Assembly (NCBI GenBank): GCA_910585505.1 | Contig: CAJUFF010000038.1 | Location: forward strand, 1 to 20,191 | Length of the DNA: 20,191 nt | Direction: 5' to 3' | Source of the DNA: an uncultured Ruminiclostridium sp. | GTDB lineage: Bacteria; Bacillota; Clostridia; Oscillospirales; Ruminococcaceae | Made by a program: the position numbers and the translations under genes | The notes under the pieces: model-generated | What the model saw: only the letters and a program-made list of their open reading frames with translations | What the model was told of the DNA's origin: nothing | Databases searched by the model: none | Part shown: one piece after another, positions 1 to 6,894 of the stretch | Position numbering within the stretch: position 1 is the stretch's first letter | How the letters are laid out: every line of letters starts with the position of its first letter

Positions 1-93
1 AGAAATAACGCTCAGAAGGGCGTAGACTGGCATTTTACTTCGGATGATGCCAGAAGCAAGCTAAAACACCTTTATCCTATTATAAATTTTTAA
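1..93 (+). CDS. IS630-like transposase, C-terminal fragment (cut by window start)
   Basis: Frame 1 is open from the first base to TAA at 91-93 and encodes 30 residues ending in DDARSKLKHLYPIINF. The pattern GVDWHFTSDDARSKLKHLYP resembles the extreme C-terminus of IS630-family DDE transposases, where a W-x-F-T-x-x-DAR-x-KL-x-x-LYP tail is common. The DDE catalytic residues lie outside the window, so activity cannot be judged. The right end of the element should lie in the next hundred or so bases, but without the left end no terminal repeat can be matched. The assignment rests on this short tail from memory of the family. Confidence 0.6.
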   Translation, partial: RNNAQKGVDWHFTSDDARSKLKHLYPIINF

Positions 94-251
94 GGTTTAC
101 AAAGTACTAGTATTACCACCAAAACATCTTTCTGCAATTGACATTTCAAAATCGTAAGAAAATAGGTTTTTCTTCAATTTGAGATCAAGCCTTAAAATAG
201 AGCAGAACAAGTCTCCGTTCTATTTATGTTTTTGGGCAATCTTCCAAAAAA
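94..251. other. intergenic region after the transposase fragment
   Basis: No gene is seen. The stretch is AT-rich and should contain the right terminal repeat of the insertion sequence. A weak bulged hairpin (about 197-231, aaatag...ctattt followed by a broken T-run) could terminate transposase transcription on the plus strand. The segment TAGTATTACC at 109-118 loosely resembles the AGTATTAAT boundary of the hairpin elements described elsewhere in the window, but the match is short. Confidence 0.3.
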
Positions 252-307
252 CGGCGTCAGCTTGTCGAAATCACACCAAATGATGTTTTTATGACAAGCT
301 GACGCCG
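246..307 (-). terminator. terminator of the metal ABC operon
   Basis: A perfect 15-bp inverted repeat (252-266 and 293-307, core GGCGTCAGCTTGTC) encloses a 26-nt loop. Read on the minus strand it is followed at once by a T-run (246-251). It lies 20 bases beyond the stop codon of the last permease gene, as expected of an intrinsic terminator for the minus-strand operon. The loop is longer than usual. Confidence 0.7.
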
Positions 308-326
308 CGTAATAACCGCCGCATTT

Positions 327-1190
327 TTATTGCTTTATTATGCTTTTTTTCTTTTTTCGGAGCAAATTCCACAACACCGAGCCGGCAAAAAACACTCCCG
401 TCCAGCATGCCATACATCCCGCTATGGAAACATCATACAGCACCGCCGTGTGATATCCGAGAATCCCGCTTGCAAGTCCGATCCCCACCGCTATAAAAAT
501 CATTTTCTTTAAATTTTCCGTAAGCAGATAAGCCGAGGCGGCGGGAGCTATCATAAATGCCGTAACCAGAACCGAACCCACGGCTTCAAAAGCGCCGACA
601 GCCGTAAGCGACGCCGCCGTCATAAGGGAATAATGCACAACTGCGGGAGAAAATCCCATTACCGCTGCAAGAACGGGATCAAAGGAAACCACCTGCAATT
701 CCTTGTAGAACACCGAAGTAAACACTATGTTTATAATGAGCAAACATCCGCTTATATAAAGTCCCTTTGCTCCCAGATCATAACCGAACAGAACCATTCT
801 GTCAAACGGCGCAAACGCGAGTTCGCCAAGCAGTACCGAATCGGTGTCCAGATGCGCGGTGCCCGCGTATTTTGTGATAAGTATCACAGCGATGGAAAAA
901 AGCAGCGGGAATACTATACCTGTCGCGGCATCCTCCGAAACAGTTTTTGTTTTTGAAAGCAGTTCGGTGATCCATACCGTAATTGGTCCCATAATTGCTG
1001 CCCCGATAAGCAAAAAAGGGGAGGACAGATCGTTTACCGCGAAGAAAGCCAATACTATACCCAAAAGTATCGTATGCGTAATACTGTCGCTTACCATGCT
1101 CATCTTACGAAGCAGTAGGAATACTCCCGGAATAGCGCAGCCCGCCGCGGTAAGAGCGGCTATAAGCTGTATTTCCAAAGACGCGCTCAT
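327..1190 (-). CDS. mntD: Mn/Zn ABC transporter permease (second permease, MntD/TroD-like)
   Basis: A 287-residue, very hydrophobic protein of the ABC-3 family of metal-ion permeases. It is expected to form part of the inner-membrane channel through which Mn2+ or Zn2+ passes after delivery by the binding lipoprotein. Recognisable family features are the N-terminal hydrophobic segment leading to RKMSMVSDSITHTILLG, the central VVSFDPVLAAVMGFSP segment and the AVGSVLVTAFMIAPAASAYLL segment. The C-terminus is short and basic (RKKKKS). The start ATG overlaps the stop of the upstream permease gene by 4 bases (ATGA), so the two are translationally coupled. A GGAAGGGGGGG stretch serves as ribosome-binding site. 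It is the last gene of the operon. Mn versus Zn specificity cannot be read from the permease. Confidence 0.87.
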   Translation of the reverse strand: MSASLEIQLIAALTAAGCAIPGVFLLLRKMSMVSDSITHTILLGIVLAFFAVNDLSSPFLLIGAAIMGPITVWITELLSKTKTVSEDAATGIVFPLLFSIAVILITKYAGTAHLDTDSVLLGELAFAPFDRMVLFGYDLGAKGLYISGCLLIINIVFTSVFYKELQVVSFDPVLAAVMGFSPAVVHYSLMTAASLTAVGAFEAVGSVLVTAFMIAPAASAYLLTENLKKMIFIAVGIGLASGILGYHTAVLYDVSIAGCMACWTGVFFAGSVLWNLLRKKKKSIIKQ

Positions 1191-2116
1191 TGTTTTCCCC
1201 CCCTTCCTTTGATATCATTATTTCCGCCGTCAAATGACACGGTGAGCCTTAGCCTGTTCATTTTTCGTTTCATGATACGGCTTACTGCCCCTCTCTTGGG
1301 AGCAAACAAAACACTTAGCACAACCATAACGCCGGAAGCAACAACTATGGCGGGTCCTGTCGGAAGACCTTCCCCCATAGCGCTGGCGTAAGCGCCCAGT
1401 ACTCCAGAAACTCCTCCGAAAATTGCTGCCAAAATCACCATTATGCCTAATCTGTCGCTCCACTGCCTCGCCGCGGCGGCGGGAGCTATCAGCATAGCGC
1501 TCATAAGTACCACGCCAACCGTTTGTATGCCCAAAATCACGGTGATTACCGTCATAAACGATAAAATAAGGCTAAGCGGTTTTTCGGGATAACCCGACTG
1601 TACCGCGAACTCCTTGTCAAATGAAAATACCTTGAATTCCTTCCAGAAAAGAATTACCCCCAAAAGCAGGAACGCGGAACAGCCGAAGATCAGAATTATG
1701 TCGCTTTTAAGCATTGCGGAGGCCTGACCGTAAATAAAAGCGCTGAGTCCCGCCTGCGTAGAATCGGGAAGTTTCTGTGCGCAGGTCAGAAGCACTGTTC
1801 CCAGACCGAAAAAAGAGGACATAACGGTTGCCAAGGCGGCATCAAACCTGATTTTTGTCTTTTTGACGGAAAACGAAATAAGAAGCGCCGCCAGAAGCCC
1901 CGAAAAAAGCGCTCCCGCCAACAAAACGGCAGTATTTTTTATACCCGTCAGCAAAAACGCAGCCACAACTCCGGGAAGGGCTGAGTGGCTCACCCCGTCG
2001 CCTAAGAGACTTTGCTTTCGGAGCACCGCAAAGCTGCCTATAACCCCGCTTACTCCACCTAAGGCAAGACAGCCTAAGGCTACCGTTATAAAAGTATAGT
2101 CCTTTAAAATCATCAT
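1187..2116 (-). CDS. mntC: Mn/Zn ABC transporter permease (first permease, MntC/TroC-like)
   Basis: A 309-residue ABC-3 family integral membrane protein, paralogous to the permease encoded just downstream. It shows the matching landmarks FAVLRKQSLLGDGVSHSALPG near the N-terminus, KVFSFDKEFAVQSGYP in the middle and TVGVVLMSAMLIAPAAAARQWS further on. Two different permeases are typical of the MntABCD/TroABCD type, where they probably form a heterodimer; ZnuABC-type importers have only one. The start overlaps the ATPase stop by 4 bases, and the stop overlaps the next gene by 4 bases. The C-terminus is a basic cytoplasmic tail rich in Arg and Lys. A run of seven G residues lies in its last codons (1197-1203 on the plus strand, as C). 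Confidence 0.87.
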   Translation of the reverse strand: MMILKDYTFITVALGCLALGGVSGVIGSFAVLRKQSLLGDGVSHSALPGVVAAFLLTGIKNTAVLLAGALFSGLLAALLISFSVKKTKIRFDAALATVMSSFFGLGTVLLTCAQKLPDSTQAGLSAFIYGQASAMLKSDIILIFGCSAFLLLGVILFWKEFKVFSFDKEFAVQSGYPEKPLSLILSFMTVITVILGIQTVGVVLMSAMLIAPAAAARQWSDRLGIMVILAAIFGGVSGVLGAYASAMGEGLPTGPAIVVASGVMVVLSVLFAPKRGAVSRIMKRKMNRLRLTVSFDGGNNDIKGRGGKQ

Positions 2117-2853
2117 ATATAATTACCCACATTGGCGGCGCGGTATGTACGAGTTAAATTTTCGTCGGTAAAGACATTCCGCACCTCTCCGCTGGCCACC
2201 ACCTTAATGTTTATCAAAGTAACCCAATCGAAATAGTCGCTTACCGTTGACAGGTCATGATGCACTGCCACCACGGTTTTTCCCTCGCTTCTAAGCTCCT
2301 TCAGAAGGTCTATTATCGATCTTTCCGTAGCGTTGTCAACTCCCTTGAAGGGTTCGTCCATAAGGTAAATGTCCGCCCGCTGAGCCAGAGCGCGGGCTAT
2401 AAAGGTTCTTTGCTGCTGTCCTCCGGAAAGACGGCTTATTTGTCGGTTCGCGTATTCCTCCATCCCCGTTTTTTTAAGGCATTCCATGGCAAATTCCCTA
2501 TCCTCACGCTTAGGCCTTTTTATCCAGCCCAATCTCCCGTAGCACCCCATTGTTACTACGTCGAGCACAGAAACGGGAAAATCCCAGTCTGCGCTTTCGC
2601 TTTGAGGAACATATCCTATACAGGGTTTTTTGCCGTTTATTTCCGAAAAGCTTATTTTCCCGTTTATGGTAGGAATAAGCCCTAACATAGCCTTTATCAG
2701 TGTTGTTTTTCCCGCTCCGTTGGGACCCATTACCGCCGTAAGCATACCTCGCGGCAGTTCCAAGTCCACATTTGATAAAACTGGCTTTGAGTCATAAGCA
2801 ACCGTAAGCCTATTGACCTCTACCGCGCATTCATTTTCCGCCGAGTTATTCAT
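2113..2853 (-). CDS. mntB: Mn/Zn ABC transporter ATP-binding protein
   Basis: A 246-residue ABC ATPase that should power the two membrane permeases. Motifs seen: Walker A GPNGAGKT (43-50), Q-loop YVPQSE (Q84), signature RLSGGQQQR (141-149), Walker B IYLMDEPF (D166, E167) and H-loop VAVHHD (about 196-200). The segment ADWDFPVSVLDVVTMG after the Q-loop is typical of the metal-ion (ZnuC/MntB/TroB) subfamily, where it meets the ABC-3 permease coupling helix. Length is normal for the family. It follows the binding-protein gene by 21 bases and overlaps the next permease gene by 4 bases, so all four genes form one operon. Confidence 0.92.
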   Translation of the reverse strand: MNNSAENECAVEVNRLTVAYDSKPVLSNVDLELPRGMLTAVMGPNGAGKTTLIKAMLGLIPTINGKISFSEINGKKPCIGYVPQSESADWDFPVSVLDVVTMGCYGRLGWIKRPKREDREFAMECLKKTGMEEYANRQISRLSGGQQQRTFIARALAQRADIYLMDEPFKGVDNATERSIIDLLKELRSEGKTVVAVHHDLSTVSDYFDWVTLINIKVVASGEVRNVFTDENLTRTYRAANVGNYI

Positions 2854-2874
2854 TTATCTGTTATCCTTTCCATA

Positions 2875-3813
2875 TTATTTAAGTTCTTTAACTATTGTGT
2901 CTATATTATGTTTAAAAGCGGATATATAGGTATCTGTGCCGTTTTTTTCGTCGCCTATGGAATCGCTGTATAAGTATCCTCCGAGACTCGTATCAAAATT
3001 TCTCGCTTTCACTGCCTCTATCAGGGCTTCTATATTTTTTACGGGTAGGCTGCTCTCCACGAATACCGCCTTAATCCTGTTTTCGGCTATAAAATCCGCC
3101 AATCGGCTGACATCGGCCGTTCCCGCTTCGGAAACGGTGCTTATTCCCTGCAATCCCTTTACCTCGAACCCGTAGGCTCTGCCGAAATAACCGAAAGCGT
3201 CATGAGCGGTTATAAGCACTCTTTTTTCTTCCGGTACCTCCTCGGTTTTTCCCTTAACATAGCCGTCCAAATCATCCAATTCTTTGGTATACGACTCAAG
3301 TTTTTTTCGATAATACTCTCCGTTTTCCGGATCAAGCTCTTCCATTCCCTTTTCCACCGCTTTGGCCGCTTCCTTCCAGAGAGAAACGTCAAACCATATA
3401 TGCGGATCAGGTATATCTCCGTTTATTATAAGACTATCCTCGGCAATCCCCGCGGAAGCGCACACCACCTTTTTCCCGCTTTCCTCCTGCGCCGATATAA
3501 CGTCGCCCATCTTTCCTTCCAGGTGAAGGCCGCTGTATAGCACCATATCGGCGCGGCTCATTTTTGTTATGTCTCCTGCTGAAGCCCTGTATTGATGCGG
3601 GTCGACGCCGCTTCCCATAAGACCGTAAACTGTTACCTTATCGCCGCCTATTTGTTTTGCAAGGTCGGTGAGCATTGTGGTAGTGGATACTATATTGATG
3701 GTTGAGCTGTCGTAGACGTCAGAGGCATTGGCACAAGCGCTCAGCGTAAAAAAGAAAGCCAGTGTCAATGCCGCCGCTATAAGGCAGGGCAGCTTTTTTT
3801 TAAAAAGAGTCAT
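2875..3813 (-). CDS. mntA: Mn/Zn ABC transporter substrate-binding lipoprotein (TroA/MntA-like)
   Basis: A 312-residue cluster A-I metal-binding protein. A signal peptide (residues 1-26) ends in lipobox LSAC with Cys27 as the predicted lipidated residue, so the mature protein is anchored outside the membrane. Candidate metal ligands follow the family pattern: H73 (DPHQY), H138 (DPHIW), H204 (TAHDAFGYF) and D284 (LYSDSIG). The Asp as fourth ligand and the absence of a long His-rich loop favour the TroA/MntA type over ZnuA, but do not settle Mn versus Zn. The frame is open upstream to 3906. I chose ATG at 3813 because it directly follows a GAGGGAG ribosome-binding site and gives a proper signal peptide. 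Confidence 0.9.
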   Translation of the reverse strand: MTLFKKKLPCLIAAALTLAFFFTLSACANASDVYDSSTINIVSTTTMLTDLAKQIGGDKVTVYGLMGSGVDPHQYRASAGDITKMSRADMVLYSGLHLEGKMGDVISAQEESGKKVVCASAGIAEDSLIINGDIPDPHIWFDVSLWKEAAKAVEKGMEELDPENGEYYRKKLESYTKELDDLDGYVKGKTEEVPEEKRVLITAHDAFGYFGRAYGFEVKGLQGISTVSEAGTADVSRLADFIAENRIKAVFVESSLPVKNIEALIEAVKARNFDTSLGGYLYSDSIGDEKNGTDTYISAFKHNIDTIVKELK

Positions 3814-3875
3814 TTTTATCTCCCTCGCGCTGTTGGTTTTATACACTGTTATTTTATTCTTAAACGGGAAATATG

Positions 3876-3937
3876 ACACAAAAATCGTGAAAAATGTGTA
3901 AAGCACAATATAAAAATTTTAAAAGTAATATTGACAA
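3876..3937 (-). promoter_or_regulatory. candidate promoter and dyad upstream of the metal transporter operon
   Basis: On the minus strand, TTGTCA (3932-3937) is followed after 18-19 bases by TTATAT/TATATT (3907-3913). Just downstream, around the expected start of transcription, is a short dyad with ACACA (3876-3880) and TGTGT (3895-3899) as arms. This is where a metal-dependent repressor (MntR, Zur or Fur type) could bind, but the arms do not match a consensus I can name. The spacer is longer than optimal. Confidence 0.35.
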
Positions 3938-4117
3938 AATCTATTCCGCACTGATAAAGCTCTTTTTAGAATTCTACACGTCCTATGCTCATCTTCTGTA
4001 TAAGGTAACACCGCACAATGTCAGAAAAAAATAAAATACCTACCAAAATCCGAAAACGTGCAAGGGAATGATTTTTAAAATGTGTTCAGAAAAAAACACA
4101 TAATTCAACCACAATTA

Positions 4118-4354
4118 CCCCGACAACCGCTTATACTAATAACCATTTTGACACAGGATAAAATCATAGTCAAAATGGTTATTACACCCGAAACACTGTT
4201 AACCAATTAAAAACCATTTTTCCAATTTTTAATTGGTTAACAGTATTAATTGCCAAAAATCCATAAAAAAGTCAAAATCAAGACCGCATTTGCGTTCATT
4301 TTAGTCTTGATTTTGACTTTTTTATGGATATAATGACAAAGGCGGTTGTTGGGG
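4118..4354 (+). repeat. multi-hairpin element A, with imperfect terminal inverted repeats
   Basis: The ends CCCCGACAACCGC (4118-4130) and GCGGTTGTTGGGG (4342-4354) are inverted repeats matching at 12 of 13 positions. Inside are three hairpins. Hairpin 1 has a perfect 16-bp stem (4137-4152 / 4169-4184) and begins within TATACTAAT. Hairpin 2 has a perfect 19-bp stem (4195-4213 / 4226-4244) and a 12-nt loop, CCATTTTTCCAA. Hairpin 3 has a perfect 26-bp stem (4259-4284 / 4304-4329). The linker between hairpins 1 and 2, ATTACACCCGAAACACT, and the loop of hairpin 2 recur in element B (11694-11851), whose stems differ. There is no open reading frame of note. It lies between two minus-strand operons. 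Size and ends resemble a miniature inverted-repeat transposable element; a clear target duplication is not visible. Confidence 0.7.
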
Positions 4355-4438
4355 ATTCCTGTCGTATTCGGTCATTTACACAGTTTAAAATTAAGACTCT
4401 TATTTTCTTTGACTGCTGAGTATGATATCAAATGCGGT
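4355..4438. other. intergenic region between element A and the nfn terminator
   Basis: No gene or recognisable signal is seen here. Together with 3938-4117 this is the rest of a 700-base gap between the metal transporter operon and nfnB. The only structure noted in 3938-4117 is a weak 7-bp hairpin (4080-4086 / 4095-4101). Confidence 0.4.
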
Positions 4439-4497
4439 AAAAAAGTCCCGACCCTCATTCCCTTTTGTAAAACAGAAGGAAATAAGTTTCGGGAACT
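4439..4497 (-). terminator. terminator of nfnAB
   Basis: Read on the minus strand, AGTTCCCGA (4489-4497) pairs with TCGGGACT (4444-4451, one bulge). Inside this is a second imperfect helix, TTATTTCC with GGGAATGA. A run of six T (4439-4444) follows directly. It lies 17 bases beyond the nfnB stop codon. Confidence 0.7.
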
Positions 4498-4513
4498 ATG
4501 CTATTTTTCTTTT

Positions 4514-5899
4514 TTACTTATTTAAGTATTCGTCTATTGCTTTCGCAGCCTGTTTGCCTGCGCCCATTGCCAAAATAACCGTGGCCGCGCCCGTAACGGC
4601 GTCGCCTCCCGCATACACTCCTTCTCTTGTAGTCTGCATCGTTTCCTCATTAACTATCAGACAGCCTCTGCGGTTGGTTTCCAAGCCTTCGGTAGTACTT
4701 CTGATAAGTGGATTGGGAGATGTACCGATAGCCATAATAACCGTATCCACTTCCAGCTCGAAGTTGCTTCCTTCTTTGACAACGGGTCTCCTTCTTCCGC
4801 TATCGTCCGGTTCGCCAAGCTCCATTTCAACGCATTCCATGGACTTTACTCTTCCGTTTTCGTCGCCGTTTATTTTAACGGGATTGTTAAGATTGCGGAA
4901 AATAACGCCCTCTTCCATAGCATGGTGGATTTCCTCCTTACGGGCGGGCATTTCCTCAAGACCGCGTCTGTATACAATGAAAACCTTTTCGGCTCCCAGT
5001 CTCTTTGCGCATCTGGCAGCGTCCATGGCAACGTTGCCGCCGCCTACCACCGCAACGGAGTTGCTTTTTATAATAGGAGTGTCATATTCGTCCAAATACG
5101 CTTTCATAAGATTGGTACGGGTCAGATACTCGTTGGCGGAGTAAACACCGATCAGATCCTCGCCCTCTATTCCCATAAAGGAAGGCAAACCGGCGCCGGA
5201 ACCTATAAATACCGCCTTGTACCCCATCTCTAAAAGCTCGTCCACGGAAAGGGTCTTTCCGATAATCATATTTGTCCGTATCTCAACGCCCAGATCTTCA
5301 AGGTTCTTTACTTCCTTATGCACTATCTCCTTGGGAAGTCTGAATTCGGGAATACCGTATACCAATACGCCTCCTGCAGTGTGGAAAGCTTCAAATATCG
5401 TTACTTCATATCCAAGTTTCGCAAGGTCACCCGCGCAAGTTAAACCCGAAGGACCGGCGCCTATTACCGCCACTTTTTTGCCGTTGGAAGCGGGTTTTTC
5501 CCCCTTTGCGGTGCTGTTCTTCATATGCCAGTCGGCACAGAAGCGTTCAAGCCTTCCGATGGCCACGGGCTCACCCTTTATACCTCTTACGCACTTTCCC
5601 TCGCACTGGCTTTCCTGAGGACAGACGCGTCCGCATACCGCAGGAAGTCCATTTGTGGAGGTAACGATCTTATATGCCTCCTCAAACTCTCCCGCCGCAA
5701 CCTTTGCCACAAATTCGGGTATACGCACGTTGACGGGACAGCCGTTTACACAGGGCTTGTTCTTGCAGTTGAGGCATCGTGTTGCCTCTTCCTTAGCCAT
5801 TTCCTCAGTGTATCCTTCGGCAACCTCCAAAAAATTCTTGTTTCTGACGTCGGGAGCCTGTTCGGGCATGGGAACCTTTTTTAAACTCATATTAGCCAT
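4514..5899 (-). CDS. nfnB: NADH-dependent ferredoxin:NADP+ oxidoreductase, large subunit NfnB (GltA/GltD-like)
   Basis: A 461-residue flavoprotein of the glutamate-synthase small-subunit family. An N-terminal ferredoxin-like region carries eight Cys in two groups (C42, C45, C50, C54 and C89, C93, C99, C103) for two [4Fe-4S] clusters. A FAD-binding GAGPSG motif lies at 147-152. A second nucleotide-binding fold has GGGNVAMD at 286-293, followed by RR at 311-312, fitting NADP(H). The C-terminal part closes the FAD site (YAGGDAVTGAATVILAMGAGK). The family alone would allow 'glutamate synthase subunit', but the gene lies 26 bases after nfnA. This pairing defines Nfn, the cytoplasmic enzyme that couples NADH and reduced ferredoxin to NADPH by flavin-based electron bifurcation. 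No large glutamate synthase gene is nearby. Confidence 0.88.
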   Translation of the reverse strand: MANMSLKKVPMPEQAPDVRNKNFLEVAEGYTEEMAKEEATRCLNCKNKPCVNGCPVNVRIPEFVAKVAAGEFEEAYKIVTSTNGLPAVCGRVCPQESQCEGKCVRGIKGEPVAIGRLERFCADWHMKNSTAKGEKPASNGKKVAVIGAGPSGLTCAGDLAKLGYEVTIFEAFHTAGGVLVYGIPEFRLPKEIVHKEVKNLEDLGVEIRTNMIIGKTLSVDELLEMGYKAVFIGSGAGLPSFMGIEGEDLIGVYSANEYLTRTNLMKAYLDEYDTPIIKSNSVAVVGGGNVAMDAARCAKRLGAEKVFIVYRRGLEEMPARKEEIHHAMEEGVIFRNLNNPVKINGDENGRVKSMECVEMELGEPDDSGRRRPVVKEGSNFELEVDTVIMAIGTSPNPLIRSTTEGLETNRRGCLIVNEETMQTTREGVYAGGDAVTGAATVILAMGAGKQAAKAIDEYLNK

Positions 5900-5925
5900 T
5901 ATATATCAGTCCTTTCCAATTTTAA

Positions 5926-6759
5926 TCAGACGCCCTTATAAAGACGGCAGTGTGATTTGTCGTGAGCCTCCGCCTCTCTGTAAGTGGAATTTCTCTTTAT
6001 CAACTCGTCAAAATTAACCAGATGTCCGTCAAAGTCCGGACCGTCGACACAAGCAAATTTTATCTCTCCGCCCACGTTGACGCGACAGCCGCCGCACATA
6101 CCGGTACCGTCGATCATAATCGGATTAAGCGAAACCATGGTCTTTATTCCGTAAGGCTCGGTGGTCTTGCACACAAATTTCATCATAGGTATTGGACCTA
6201 TGGCTAAAACCATATCATATTTGTTTCCCGCGTCGATAAGCTTCTTAAGCTTTTCGGTAACCAATCCTTTTTCGCCGTAGCTTCCGTCGTCGGTAGTAAG
6301 GTAGAAGTTGGTGCTTACGGCCTTGAACTCCTCCTCAAGAATGACGATATCCTTGCTTCTGAAGCCTGCGATAACGTCAACCTCGGCGCCGCTGTTAAAG
6401 AGAGATTTGGCGGAGGGGTAAGCGATGGCGCAGCCCACGCCGCCGCCTATTACGCATACCTTCTTGTAGCCCTCAAGCTCGGTGGCTTTACCCAAAGGTC
6501 CTGCAAAGTCCTTTAGACAGTCTCCCTCATTTAAAGTTGAGAGAAGCTGCGTGGTAGCGCCCACTATCTGGAATATAATGGTTACGGTACCTTTTTCTCT
6601 GTCATAATCCGCTACGGTAAGCGGAATCCTCTCGCCGTACTCATCGACTCTGAGAATGATGAACTGTCCCGCCAACGCTTTTTTCGCCACATAAGGCGCT
6701 TCAATGTCCATCAGTACAACGTTTTCGTTAAGCTGACGCCTTTTTAAAATCTTATACAT
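5926..6759 (-). CDS. nfnA: NADH-dependent ferredoxin:NADP+ oxidoreductase, small subunit NfnA
   Basis: A 277-residue protein of the dihydroorotate dehydrogenase electron-transfer / sulfide dehydrogenase subunit family. An N-terminal FAD-binding barrel contains RIPLTVADYD (about 44-53). A NAD-binding fold with VIGGGVGCAIAYP (103-115) follows. A C-terminal [2Fe-2S] site has C222, C225 and C237 (MCGGCRV...ACVDGPDFDGH). Only three Cys are evident; in Nfn enzymes an Asp supplies the fourth ligand, and D217 is a candidate. The frame is open upstream to 6876, but ATG 6759 follows AGGAAGAG and starts at the conserved MYKI. The upstream stretch contains the promoter and the Rex-like site, so it cannot be coding. 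Confidence 0.88.
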   Translation of the reverse strand: MYKILKRRQLNENVVLMDIEAPYVAKKALAGQFIILRVDEYGERIPLTVADYDREKGTVTIIFQIVGATTQLLSTLNEGDCLKDFAGPLGKATELEGYKKVCVIGGGVGCAIAYPSAKSLFNSGAEVDVIAGFRSKDIVILEEEFKAVSTNFYLTTDDGSYGEKGLVTEKLKKLIDAGNKYDMVLAIGPIPMMKFVCKTTEPYGIKTMVSLNPIMIDGTGMCGGCRVNVGGEIKFACVDGPDFDGHLVNFDELIKRNSTYREAEAHDKSHCRLYKGV

Positions 6760-6827
6760 TTCGTGTTTCTCTTCCTTTCTAATAATTTTATAAGGAACAA
6801 TTTGGAAATTAACAAGGCAAAAAGGCG

Positions 6828-6845
6828 TTGTTAAATTTCTAACAA
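6828..6845. promoter_or_regulatory. Rex-type redox operator of nfnAB
   Basis: TTGTTAAATTTCTAACAA is an 18-bp dyad differing at a single position from the clostridial Rex consensus TTGTTAANNNNTTAACAA, as I remember it. It begins 2 bases downstream of the -10 box of the nfnAB promoter, so a bound repressor would cover the transcription start. Rex is an NADH-sensing repressor of fermentation and redox genes in Firmicutes. No rex gene is in this window. Confidence 0.75.
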
Positions 6846-6847
6846 GT

Positions 6848-6876
6848 ATTATAGCAGAAAGAAAAGAATAAATCAA
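6848..6876 (-). promoter_or_regulatory. promoter of nfnAB
   Basis: On the minus strand: -35 TTGATT (6871-6876), 17-bp spacer, -10 TATAAT (6848-6853). This is nearly consensus for the housekeeping sigma factor. The leader to the nfnA ATG is about 80 bases. The -35 box begins only about 20 bases past the stop of the preceding permease gene. Confidence 0.8.
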
Positions 6877-6894
6877 GGTTTTTCCCTTTGTTTT

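Noticed and set aside
844..1212. Plus-strand open frame of 122 residues, and similar long frames opposite the permease, nfnB, fucosidase and ftsK genes
   Set aside because: They are antisense shadows of well-supported genes, lack ribosome-binding sites, and have compositions unlike real proteins.
3814..3906. Upstream extension of the metal-binding lipoprotein to a start at 3906
   Set aside because: It would place 31 residues before the signal peptide; ATG 3813 has a strong ribosome-binding site and a proper lipoprotein signal.
4118..4354. Repeated hairpins considered as a CRISPR array
   Set aside because: There are no regularly spaced direct repeats with unique spacers; the repeats are inverted arms with differing sequence.
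4514..5899. Annotation as glutamate synthase small subunit
   Set aside because: The family alone permits it, but the adjacent nfnA gene and the absence of a large glutamate synthase gene make Nfn the better call.
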